DNA of 64,000 nt from Rhodococcus spongiicola (GTDB lineage Bacteria > Actinomycetota > Actinomycetes > Mycobacteriales > Mycobacteriaceae), in assembly GCF_004011835.1 (NCBI RefSeq), contig NZ_RKLN01000005.1, positions 1 through 64,000 on the forward strand, in the 5' to 3' direction. Below, one piece after another: positions 55,754-64,000 of the stretch. The notes beneath the pieces are model-generated. The model had not been told where the DNA came from and did no database searches. It saw nothing but the letters and a program-made list of their open reading frames with translations. Within the stretch, counting starts at the first letter, position 1. Every line of letters starts with the position of its first letter. A program made the translations under genes and the position numbers.

Positions 55754-56400
55754 AGCGCGCAACGGCGGCGCTGAACCGCGTACTCGTCCTCGTCGTCGGA
55801 TTGCTGCTCGCCGCCGTCGGGGGCGCCGCACTCGCGTGGGAACGCGGCGTGCAGGTGGTCCGCGATGCGGTCACCCACATCGATAGCGACTGGGTCACTG
55901 CGATCCCCGACCAGTCGTGGTGGAACTGGGCTCTCGCCGCCACGATCGCCGTCTGCTTCGTGCTCGGGACCGTCGTGCTGGTGGTCGACCTCAGGGGACG
56001 ACGAGCGGCGCCGAGCACGCTGCTCGAGACGGCCACGACGACCGCCGTCGCGATCGACCTCGGCCCCGTCGCCGCCGGTGTCGCCGCCGAACTCGGACGG
56101 CTGCCCGGGGTCCGGCGCGCCCGCGGGCGAGCGATCTCGGACCGAGGCCTCGCGACGATTCAGGTGATCCTGGATGCCGACCCGCACAGCGACACGGCCA
56201 CCCTCGTCCGCACCTCGGAGCAGGTCGCCGCAGCGACGACGTCCGCCCTCGGCGGCCCCGATGTGACCGACGTGGCGGTTCGCGTGCTGCTGCACCTCGA
56301 CCGGGCGGATCACCCACCCGTCCCCGTTCCCGAAGCACCGCCCGTGCTTGAGGATGGAGTAGACCGACCGGGCGCTCGAGCCGCCGGCGCGGACCTTTGA
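55750..56400 (+). CDS. AmaP-like alkaline-shock membrane anchor protein
   Basis: 216 aa. Two N-terminal membrane helices (VLVLVVGLLLAAVGGAALAW and ALAATIAVCFVLGTVVLVVD), then an Asp23-like domain (TTTAVAIDLGPVAAGVAAEL). In staphylococci AmaP anchors Asp23. GTG start overlaps the previous stop. Last gene of the five-gene unit. Confidence 0.82.
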   Translation: MKRATAALNRVLVLVVGLLLAAVGGAALAWERGVQVVRDAVTHIDSDWVTAIPDQSWWNWALAATIAVCFVLGTVVLVVDLRGRRAAPSTLLETATTTAVAIDLGPVAAGVAAELGRLPGVRRARGRAISDRGLATIQVILDADPHSDTATLVRTSEQVAAATTSALGGPDVTDVAVRVLLHLDRADHPPVPVPEAPPVLEDGVDRPGARAAGADL

Positions 56401-56430
56401 GTTTCGCCGCCCACGGACTGCCGCCGGGTG

Positions 56431-56838
56431 CTAGCGGGAGCCTTCGGGGCGTAGGAACTCGGGCTGATCCAGCACCCGGAGCCAACTGCCGTCAGGCTGC
56501 CTTCGGACCACTTGGGCACGGGCTCCTGCACCGTCCCGTGGCGGGGTCGACGTCAGTGCGAGGTCGCCGCTGACGAGCGTCGGGAGCGAGGGCTCGGGCT
56601 CGAAGCGCGGGGCGTGATCGAGGACCTGCGCCCACAACTCCCGGATCGCGGCCCGACCAACAGTGACCGACCCCGGCGGGTATGCCATGACGGCGTCCTC
56701 CTCGTACAGCGCGGCGACGCCGTCCGCGTCCCCCGCGTTGGATCGCTCCACGAACAACCGGGTGATGTCCTCCGGCGTCAGGGCCTTCTCGAGCTGGGCC
56801 CTCTCGAGCTGGGCTTTCTCGAACTGGGTCTTCGACAT
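56431..56838 (-). CDS. SnoaL/SgcJ-type small protein
   Basis: 135 aa, NTF2-like fold: EDITRLFVERSNAGDADGVA, ALYEEDAVMAYPPGSVTVGR, AAIRELWAQVL. Family members bind small hydrophobic molecules or act in polyketide or detoxification steps. The first 20 residues are a KAQLE/RAQLE repeat made by 15-bp units; the true start could instead lie after it. Divergent from a LysR gene, which probably regulates it. Confidence 0.8.
   Translation of the reverse strand: MSKTQFEKAQLERAQLEKALTPEDITRLFVERSNAGDADGVAALYEEDAVMAYPPGSVTVGRAAIRELWAQVLDHAPRFEPEPSLPTLVSGDLALTSTPPRDGAGARAQVVRRQPDGSWLRVLDQPEFLRPEGSR
56786..56830 (-). repeat. Three 15-bp tandem repeats at the SnoaL-like N-terminus
   Basis: Units of TTCTCGAGCTGGGCC type at 56786, 56801 and 56816 encode FEKAQLERAQLEKA. 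Same unit length and same in-frame behaviour as the accA1 repeat. Confidence 0.85.
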
Positions 56839-56910
56839 GTGCGGCTTTCCTCTCGCGAACCGGTATCGGTCACTCCAGCATCGAGGTACACAAAAGAGAA
56901 GTCCAACAGA

Positions 56911-56928
56911 TAGTTGTTCTCAGAACTA
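56911..56928. promoter_or_regulatory. LysR-type binding site
   Basis: TAGTT-N8-AACTA dyad with inner GTTCT-C-AGAAC, between the divergent LysR and SnoaL-like genes; contains the T-N11-A pattern. Confidence 0.55.
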
Positions 56929-56955
56929 GAAGATAGGTTTATAGAATCCAGGTTC

Positions 56956-57831
56956 ATGGAACTGCGTCACCTCGAGTACTTCGTGGCCGTCGCCGAGGAA
57001 GCCAACTTCACCCGGGCCGCCAAGCGTGTGCACATCAGCCAACCCGGCATCAGCGCACAGATCCGGCAGCTCGAAAGCGAACTGGGAGCAGAGCTGTTCG
57101 ACCGGTCGAGCAGGGTCGCGACGCTAACCACGGCGGGAGAGGCCGCGCTGCCCCACGCCCGCGCGACGCTGGCCGCTGCAGCCGCCGTGCGCGACGCCGT
57201 GGACGACGTCAACCAGTTGGTACGCGGTCGGCTCGCGGTCGGAATGGTCACCGCATGCACCGTGACGCCGTTGTTCGACGCCCTGGCGGCCTGCCGCGGG
57301 GCGCACCCCGGAATCGTCTTCGATCTCGTCGAGGACAACTCCGACCGGCTCGTCGACCGTGTCCGGGCGGGCACGCTCGACCTCGCCCTCGTCGGGGTGG
57401 CGGAGCGTCCACCGGCCGAGCTCTCGTCCCTGACGGTCGTGTCCGAACGTCTCGTCGCGGCCGTCCCGTCGGGACATCCACTGACAGCGTCGCCGGCCGT
57501 GCCCCTGTCGGAGCTGTGCAACCAGCCGTTGATCTGTCTGCCCGCGGGTACCGGTGTCCGCACCGTCTTGGACCGGAACTGTGCGGCGCAAGCCGTCACC
57601 GCTTCTGTCGCGATGCAGGCCAGCGCACCCGACGCGGTCGCGGATCTCGCGCGACGCGGACTCGGGGTAGCGGTCCTGAGCGAATCGATGGCAGCGTCGT
57701 ACCCGGACCTCGCGTCGATCCCGATCGCGGACGCCGCTCTCGAGGCGGTACTAGCGCTCGTCTGGAAGCCGGCGCCCTCTCCGGCCTTGCGTGAGTTTCT
57801 CGATCACGCGCGCCGCGCTTTCATGCCCTGA
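56956..57831 (+). CDS. LysR-family transcriptional regulator
   Basis: 291 aa. MELRHLEYFVAVAEEANFTR and AAKRVHISQPGISAQIRQLE form the HTH; the substrate-binding domain follows (RGRLAVGMVTACTVTPLFDA, LDLALVGVAE, ICLPAGTGVRTVLDRNC). ATG at 56956 is the conserved family start. Likely regulates the divergent SnoaL-like gene. Ligand unknown. Confidence 0.92.
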   Translation: MELRHLEYFVAVAEEANFTRAAKRVHISQPGISAQIRQLESELGAELFDRSSRVATLTTAGEAALPHARATLAAAAAVRDAVDDVNQLVRGRLAVGMVTACTVTPLFDALAACRGAHPGIVFDLVEDNSDRLVDRVRAGTLDLALVGVAERPPAELSSLTVVSERLVAAVPSGHPLTASPAVPLSELCNQPLICLPAGTGVRTVLDRNCAAQAVTASVAMQASAPDAVADLARRGLGVAVLSESMAASYPDLASIPIADAALEAVLALVWKPAPSPALREFLDHARRAFMP

Positions 57832-57832
57832 A

Positions 57833-57877
57833 ACGCCGAATGGCGCCCACTCCCGAAGGAGTGAGCGCCATTGGCGT
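57833..57877. terminator. Bidirectional terminator between lysR and tuf
   Basis: Long stem: AATGGCGCCCACTCC pairs with GGAGTGAGCGCCATT around CGAA, extended by ACGCC/GGCGT with one bulged base. It serves both converging genes. Confidence 0.8.
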
Positions 57878-57891
57878 CAGCAAGCGTTAGC

Positions 57892-59082
<1,191 letters not shown>

Positions 59083-59172
59083 TGGAATGTCCTCCTGGAC
59101 TGATTGTGCTTGCGGTATGCAGCAGTGCGGTTGTTATTACGTTGGTCGTGCTGCGGCCGATGAAAACCGAGG

Positions 59173-61275
59173 TTATTCGCCGGTCGCCTTGGCGATGATC
59201 TCCTTCGAGACGTTCGAGGGAACCTCTGCGTAGGAGTCGAACACCATGGAGAAGTTCGCTCGACCCTGGGTCTTCGACCGCAGGTCACCGATGTAGCCGA
59301 ACATCTCCGAGAGCGGAACCAGCGCCTTCACGACACGGGCACCACTGCGTTCCTCCATGGCCTGGATCTGACCACGGCGGGAGTTGAGGTCGCCGATCAC
59401 TTCGCCCATGTAGTCCTCGGGCGTGGTGACCTCGACAGCCATGAGCGGCTCGAGAATGACCGGGCCGGCCTTGCGGGCGGCTTCCTTGAGCGCCTGCGAG
59501 CCGGCGACCTTGAAGGCCATTTCCGAGGAGTCGACGTCGTGGTATGCGCCGTCGAGCAGGGTCAGCTTCATGTTCACGAGCGGGTAGCCGGCGAGAACGC
59601 CGTACTGCATCGCGTCCTGGGCGCCGGCGTCGACCGAAGGGATGTACTCCCTGGGCACGCGGCCACCGGTGACCTTGTTCTCGAACTCGTAGCTCGCGCC
59701 GTCCTCGCCGACGAAGGGCTCGAGGGCGATGATCACCTTCGCGAACTGTCCGGAACCACCGGTCTGCTTCTTGTGCGTGAACTCGTGCTTTTCGACCGGC
59801 TTGGTGATGGTCTCGCGGTAGGCGACCTGAGGCTTGCCGACGTTGGCCTCGACCTTGAACTCGCGACGCATGCGGTCGACGAGGATGTCGAGGTGCAGCT
59901 CGCCCATGCCGCCGATGACGGTCTGGCCGGTCTCCTCGTCCAGCTCGACCGAGAAGGTCGGGTCCTCTTCCGCGAGCTTCTGGATCGCGGTACCCAGCTT
60001 CTCCTGGTCGGACTTGGTCTTGGGCTCGATGGAGACCTGGATGACCGGGTCCGGGAAGGTCATCGACTCGAGCACGACCGGGTTCGCCTGGTCGCACAGG
60101 GTGTCACCGGTCGTGGTGTCCTTAAGGCCGATCATCGCGTAGATGTGGCCGGCCACGGCCTCGTCGACCGGGTTCTCTTTGTTGGCGTGCATCTGGAAGA
60201 GCTTGCCGATGCGCTCCTTCTTGCCCTTGGTGGCGTTGAGCACCTGGGCACCCGGCTCGACACGACCCGAGTAGACGCGCACGAAGGTGAGCTTGCCGAA
60301 GAACGGGTGTGCCGCAATCTTGAAGGCCAGAGCCGAGAAGGGCTCGTCCTTGCTCGGCTTGCGGGTGAGCGCCTCGTCCTCGTTGTTCACGGCGTGGCCG
60401 TGAACCTCGCCGATGTCGAGCGGGTTCGGCAGGTAGTCGATGACCGCGTCGAGCATGGGCTGGACACCCTTGTTCTTGAACGCGGAGCCACACAGCACCG
60501 GGTACAGCTCGGAGGCGACCGTCATCTTGCGGATCGCACCCTTGATCTCCTCGACGGTGAGCTCCTCGCCGCCGAAGTACTTCTCCATGAGAACTTCGTC
60601 GGACTCTGCGACCGTCTCGAGCAGCTTCTCGCGGTACTCGGCCGCCTTGTCGGCCAGGTCCGCCGGAATCTCCTCGATGGTCGGCTCCGCGCCGATCGCG
60701 ACGGTGCCGCGCCAAGTGATGGCCTTCATCTCGACCAGGTCGACGACGCCGTCGAACTCGTCCTCAGCGCCGATCGGCAGCTGCAGGACCAGCGGCTTCG
60801 CACCGAGGCGGTCGATGATGGTCTGCACGGTGAAGTAGAAGTCCGCGCCCATCTTGTCCATCTTGTTGACGAAGCAGATGCGCGGAACGTCGTACTTGGC
60901 GGCCTGGCGCCAGACCTGCTCGGACTGGGGCTCGACGCCTTCCTTGCCGTCGAATACCGCAACAGCGCCGTCGAGGACGCGGAGCGAACGCTCGACCTCG
61001 ACCGTGAAATCGACGTGGCCGGGGGTGTCGATGATGTTGATCTGGTTCTTGTTCCAGAAGCAGGTGACAGCGGCGGAGGTAATCGTGATACCCCGCTCCT
61101 TCTCCTGCTCCATCCAGTCCGTCGTCGACGCGCCGTCGTGGGTCTCACCGATCTTGTAGTTGACACCGGTGTAGTAGAGGATGCGCTCGGTCGTGGTGGT
61201 CTTACCGGCATCGATGTGCGCCATGATGCCGATGTTGCGGACCTTGTTCAGGTCGGTCAGCACTTCCTGTGCCAC
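59173..61275 (-). CDS. fusA: Elongation factor G
   Basis: 700 aa. G1 [20 protein letters not shown]3 [21 protein letters not shown]4 [12 protein letters not shown]; domains III-V are intact with [20 protein letters not shown] near the C-terminus. Drives translocation. Between rpsG and tuf with 158- and 90-bp gaps. Confidence 0.99.
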   Translation of the reverse strand: MAQEVLTDLNKVRNIGIMAHIDAGKTTTTERILYYTGVNYKIGETHDGASTTDWMEQEKERGITITSAAVTCFWNKNQINIIDTPGHVDFTVEVERSLRVLDGAVAVFDGKEGVEPQSEQVWRQAAKYDVPRICFVNKMDKMGADFYFTVQTIIDRLGAKPLVLQLPIGAEDEFDGVVDLVEMKAITWRGTVAIGAEPTIEEIPADLADKAAEYREKLLETVAESDEVLMEKYFGGEELTVEEIKGAIRKMTVASELYPVLCGSAFKNKGVQPMLDAVIDYLPNPLDIGEVHGHAVNNEDEALTRKPSKDEPFSALAFKIAAHPFFGKLTFVRVYSGRVEPGAQVLNATKGKKERIGKLFQMHANKENPVDEAVAGHIYAMIGLKDTTTGDTLCDQANPVVLESMTFPDPVIQVSIEPKTKSDQEKLGTAIQKLAEEDPTFSVELDEETGQTVIGGMGELHLDILVDRMRREFKVEANVGKPQVAYRETITKPVEKHEFTHKKQTGGSGQFAKVIIALEPFVGEDGASYEFENKVTGGRVPREYIPSVDAGAQDAMQYGVLAGYPLVNMKLTLLDGAYHDVDSSEMAFKVAGSQALKEAARKAGPVILEPLMAVEVTTPEDYMGEVIGDLNSRRGQIQAMEERSGARVVKALVPLSEMFGYIGDLRSKTQGRANFSMVFDSYAEVPSNVSKEIIAKATGE

Positions 61276-61375
61276 AGGATTCTTCCCCGCTCGTTAATCG
61301 TGTCGGCCCTTCCGGGGCCACGTCTCTTTTCCTTGTCAGCCGGCCCGGTGACGGAACCGACACAGTAGTGACGAC

Positions 61376-61427
61376 GCCAGGCCGGGAGTTTGCAACGGTG
61401 TCGTACCCGTGAGGCCCCCGGCCTGGC
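61376..61427 (-). terminator. Hairpin between rpsG and fusA
   Basis: GCCAGGCCGGG pairs with CCCGGCCTGGC (11 bp) across a 30-base loop. It could be an attenuator or processing site in the str operon; no T-run. Confidence 0.35.
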
Positions 61428-61433
61428 GCGCTA

Positions 61434-61904
61434 TCACCAGCGGTAGTGCGCGAACGCCCTGTTGGCTTCCGCCATCTTGTGGGTGTCCTCGCGACGCTTC
61501 ACGGAAGCGCCCAGGCCGTTGCTCGCATCGAGGAGCTCGTTCGCGAGACGCTCGACCATGGTCTTCTCGCGTCGCTGGCGCGAGAAGGTGACCAGCCAGC
61601 GCAGGGCCAGCGTGGTGGACCGGCCGGGACGAACCTCGACCGGCACCTGGTAGGTGGCACCACCGACGCGGCGGCTGCGTACCTCGAGAGCGGGCTTGAC
61701 ATTGTCGAGCGCGCGCTTGAGGGTCACGACCGGATCGGTGCCGGTCTTCTCACGAGCCTGCTCGAGTGCACCGTAAACGATACGCTCGGCGGTCGACTTC
61801 TTGCCGTCCAGCAGGATCTTGTTGACGAGCTGGGTGACCAGCGGCGAACCGTAGACCGGGTCGGCGACCAGGGGGCGCTTGGGAGCGGGGCCTTTACGTG
61901 GCAT
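61434..61904 (-). CDS. rpsG: 30S ribosomal protein S7
   Basis: 156 aa with the standard start [20 protein letters not shown] and S7 signature [20 protein letters not shown]; the C-terminus [15 protein letters not shown] is complete. Binds the 3' major domain of 16S rRNA. Its ATG shares one base with the rpsL stop. Confidence 0.99.
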   Translation of the reverse strand: MPRKGPAPKRPLVADPVYGSPLVTQLVNKILLDGKKSTAERIVYGALEQAREKTGTDPVVTLKRALDNVKPALEVRSRRVGGATYQVPVEVRPGRSTTLALRWLVTFSRQRREKTMVERLANELLDASNGLGASVKRREDTHKMAEANRAFAHYRW

Positions 61905-62278
61905 CAGCTCTTCTCCTTCTTGGCGCCGTAGCGGCTGCGGGCCTGCTTGCGGTTCTTGACACCCTGCGTGTCGAGCGAACCGCGGATGATCTTGTAGCGC
62001 ACACCCGGGAGGTCTTTGACACGGCCGCCGCGGACGAGCACCATCGAGTGCTCCTGCAGGTTGTGGCCCTCACCCGGGATGTAAGCGGTCACCTCGACGG
62101 AGCTGGTCAGGCGCACACGGGCGACCTTCCGCAGCGCGGAGTTCGGCTTCTTCGGGGTGGTGGTGTACACGCGAGTGCACACGCCACGACGCTGCGGGCT
62201 GCCCTTCAGGGCCGCGGTCTTGACCTTGGCGGCCTTGTCGCGGCGGCCCTTACGGACCAACTGATTGATGGTTGGCAT
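61904..62278 (-). CDS. rpsL: 30S ribosomal protein S12
   Basis: 124 aa. [40 protein letters not shown] and [20 protein letters not shown]. Lys43 and Lys88 are the wild-type residues, so the protein predicts streptomycin sensitivity at this locus. First gene of the str operon. Confidence 0.99.
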   Translation of the reverse strand: MPTINQLVRKGRRDKAAKVKTAALKGSPQRRGVCTRVYTTTPKKPNSALRKVARVRLTSSVEVTAYIPGEGHNLQEHSMVLVRGGRVKDLPGVRYKIIRGSLDTQGVKNRKQARSRYGAKKEKS

Positions 62279-62606
62279 GTACCGGCTTTCTTCGTTGTTT
62301 CCAGACTGCTCACACGAGCAACCTTGGCTGTTCTGAAATTAGGGATCCATCGGTTGGGACAAGGACGCTGCTGCCCCGCACCCACCCCTCGTGTGCACAC
62401 GAGGTCGGGCGTGTCGCGTACCCCCACACAGGCAACCGGATGCTCGTACCTGCAGAACACAGAAACGCGCGCACGGCGATGCCCCGGCATAGGCACACAA
62501 ATCGGCCCGGACGCACCGGAACTATGCCTGTGGAGCGACCCCGGCGGTCGGACACGACCCCCAACAATACCTAACGGCTCCATTCGAGGTCAAAGCGGCC
62601 GAGGAG
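62279..62606. other. Str-operon leader and promoter region
   Basis: 328 bp without a gene. It contains the promoter at 62564-62593 and, if that is right, a leader of about 280 bases before rpsL. No stronger structure was recognised. Confidence 0.5.
62564..62593 (-). promoter_or_regulatory. Probable promoter of the rpsL operon
   Basis: On the minus strand TTGACC (62588-62593) and TATTGT (62564-62569) are 18 bases apart, a good sigma-A-type pair. Confidence 0.45.
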
Positions 62607-63145
62607 TCAGGCTCTCAGCTCGAGCGTCAGTTTCACCAGCGTGGCCGCTGCCTCACAGGGATCGGGGTGGTCCGCGGCCTGATACTGCACCCACCAGCCG
62701 ATCACGCCCGAGTCCGGTGCGCCCGAAGCGATCCCACACGTGTCAGGATCCTGCGGTTGCCGCGATAGCACCGCGCGCCGGCCGTCGACGCTCACATCCT
62801 CGACCATGTAGCCCAGACGGCGCGAGGTTTCACGCTTGACAGCGAGCGAACCGGTCTCGAATCAGTTGAACGTCACACGAACCGGACCGGCCGGTCCTGC
62901 CACCGACCAGCGACAGATCACACCGAAGAACCCCCGTTCGATTGCTCCCCCACCGACAGAGTCGGCTATCTACTCGGAATCGACGGCATCGCATTCGGTG
63001 AGCAGCGCCGCATACCGCGACGACGCCGGTGGCTCCGTCGCTCTCTCGGGTGTGCCCGGAACAATCGCGGCGCACCCGGCCACCAGGAGGAGACCGATCG
63101 TCCCGGCCGCGGCGCTCGCGGTGGACGCGATTCGGCGTCCGCTGC
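62607..63145 (-). pseudogene. DUF3558 lipoprotein, inactivated by two in-frame stops
   Basis: One frame reads a lipoprotein signal (TIGLLLVAGC, lipobox Cys at 63072-63074), then a DUF3558-type body ending CGIASGAPDSGVIGWWVQYQ and HPDPCEAAATLVKLTL. It is cut by TAG at 62970-62972 (SE-stop-IADSVGG, where Gln is expected) and TGA at 62862-62864 (VTFN-stop-FETGSL, where Trp is expected). Both stops need one G:C to A:T change. No usable start codon is left before the signal peptide; an in-frame TGA stands just upstream. The reading frame has no indel. Confidence 0.75.
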
Positions 63146-63231
63146 TCGCCCGAACCGATCATTCTGTCTGGCACGCCCTCACCCGGCCTGTCGGCACGGC
63201 GTTGCCCTGTCGAAGCCATGACGAAGAAGCC

Positions 63232-63774
63232 CTACTCACTCACTGAGCGGAGAGAAGCGTCCAGCGACCTCATGAGCTGCGCGAGGCGACCCTTGCCAAC
63301 CGGCGCCAGGGGATACCGGCTGAGTACATCAGCCAACGTCGGCGTGGCGCGTTGCCGAGCCTGCGCCACCAGCTCGTTCCCGACAGCAGGGTCGTCGCCG
63401 GCGTTCAACTCGGCGATGCGCGCTGCACTTGCTGCAGCGCGCAAGATGTGACCGACCTGGTGGGCCTTGGCGATCGGGTGAAGGTAGGCGGCGGACGCCG
63501 CATCGCCAGCGCAGCGTGCAGCGAGACGTGCAGCCTCTGTGGGTGCCTCCTTCGCAGCTCGGTGTGCGTCCAGCGAAGCTACGCGCTGCAGCTTGGTCCT
63601 GCTAGCGCCGTTGACGAACTCCCACGCAGCATCGATGGCGGCGCGAGGCCGAGGATCATCAGGACTCACGGCCTCGAACACTGGTAGGACTTCCTGAGCG
63701 CTTTCCGCCACGTAGCGTGTGACAGCGCGCAGTTCCTCGATGGTCAGCTCGAAGTCGCCGGACCCAGTCGTCAT
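63232..63774 (-). CDS. Imm5-like putative immunity protein
   Basis: 180 aa. FELTIEELRAVTRYVAESAQ, EVLPVFEAVSPDDPRPRAAI, and Ala-rich helices with AARLAARCAGDAASAAYLHP, AKAHQVGHILRAAASAARIA. This resembles the Imm5 helical family seen with polymorphic toxins. No toxin gene is adjacent in the window. ATG at 63774 is taken where similarity starts; two earlier ATGs exist in frame. Confidence 0.65.
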   Translation of the reverse strand: MTTGSGDFELTIEELRAVTRYVAESAQEVLPVFEAVSPDDPRPRAAIDAAWEFVNGASRTKLQRVASLDAHRAAKEAPTEAARLAARCAGDAASAAYLHPIAKAHQVGHILRAAASAARIAELNAGDDPAVGNELVAQARQRATPTLADVLSRYPLAPVGKGRLAQLMRSLDASLRSVSE

Positions 63775-63896
63775 CGCCAGAGCTTCCCACATGCCCACCC
63801 GCCGGCGGGTGCGATGGTTCACGCAGACCGGCACCGAGACGGTCGCCGTTCCCGACCGCTACCGTGCGCTGTCGTTGTGGCAGTAACGTTTTCACA

Positions 63897-64000
63897 GTGC
63901 CATTGGAGCAACCAGGCCCGGTGGAAGCATGGCTACGATCAGGGTCTCGAGAAACTGGCTACGAGATCGATTGGTTTGTTCGGCTTGGTACTCGAGACTG
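63897..64000 (+). CDS. Partial gene at the right edge
   Basis: GTG at 63897 opens a frame (PLEQPGPVEAWLRSGSRETG, then YEIDWFVRLGTRD) to the end of the window. Composition looks coding, and it diverges from the Imm5-like gene. Too short to assign. Confidence 0.4.
   Translation, partial: MPLEQPGPVEAWLRSGSRETGYEIDWFVRLGTRD

Noticed and set aside
62862-62972. Stop-codon recoding to keep the DUF3558 protein functional
   Set aside because: Two different stops (TAG and TGA), no recoding element seen and no start codon left; decay is simpler.
62836-63246. 136-codon plus-strand frame beside the DUF3558 remnant
   Set aside because: Shadow of the lipoprotein pseudogene; the opposite strand shows a lipobox and DUF3558 features in one frame.

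Overview
The window is high-GC actinobacterial DNA, most probably from Rhodococcus or a close mycolic-acid relative (inference). The support is a complete mycofactocin gene set, two KstR-type steroid boxes, a leucine-degradation operon ordered like Mycobacterium tuberculosis Rv2498c-Rv2502c, ESX-type small proteins, and an rpsL-rpsG-fusA-tuf operon.

Layout. 1-7105 (minus): 5' part of a large non-ribosomal peptide synthetase, C-A-T-C-A-T-C, running off the left edge. 7546-8301: FadR-type GntR regulator. 8508-16708 (minus): six-gene operon accD1-accA1-fadE19-maoC-citE-acetoacetyl-CoA synthetase, with a divergent TetR gene and two matching operator palindromes. 17.5-20.6 kb: small membrane proteins, a methyltransferase remnant, and a MarR gene divergent from an FMN reductase and a DoxX gene.

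20.6-31.5 kb (minus, in order of transcription): isochorismatase-like hydrolase, mftE, mftF, mftG, an AcoR-like regulator, aldehyde dehydrogenase, DUF779 protein, ethanolamine permease, eutB and eutC. This reads as a C2-amine/alcohol block: ethanolamine is imported, split to acetaldehyde and ammonia, and acetaldehyde is oxidised to acetate, next to the late mycofactocin genes.

32.1-38.8 kb is an accessory stretch: a MarR remnant, a flotillin/NfeD pair, a secreted protein, a three-gene WXG100/ESX-like set, and divergent from it a tandem array of three paralogous unknown genes, the first frameshifted and the third internally deleted.

38.8-48.2 kb holds the rest of the mycofactocin system: mftA-B-C-D, two FadH/OYE-type flavoenzymes, a mycofactocin-type SDR, and divergent mftR-mftM. 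About 12 kb therefore separates mftD from mftE; part of it is mycofactocin-associated enzymes and about 7 kb is unrelated. mftA (33 aa, ending in Val-Tyr) is small and easily missed.

48.4-53.6 kb: a KshB-type steroid hydroxylase reductase and a ferredoxin-reductase-type flavoprotein, each with a perfect KstR box, flanking small genes. 53.8-56.4 kb: five overlapping Asp23/Gls24-type envelope-stress genes. 56.4-57.8 kb: SnoaL-like protein and divergent LysR gene. 57.9-62.3 kb (minus): rpsL, rpsG, fusA, tuf. 62.6 kb to the end: a DUF3558 lipoprotein pseudogene with two in-frame stops, an Imm5-like gene and the start of one more gene.

Short tandem repeats of 14-23 bp recur, three of them as 15-bp in-frame units inside genes and two upstream of mftA and mftC. 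No tRNA, rRNA, CRISPR array or intact insertion sequence was seen.
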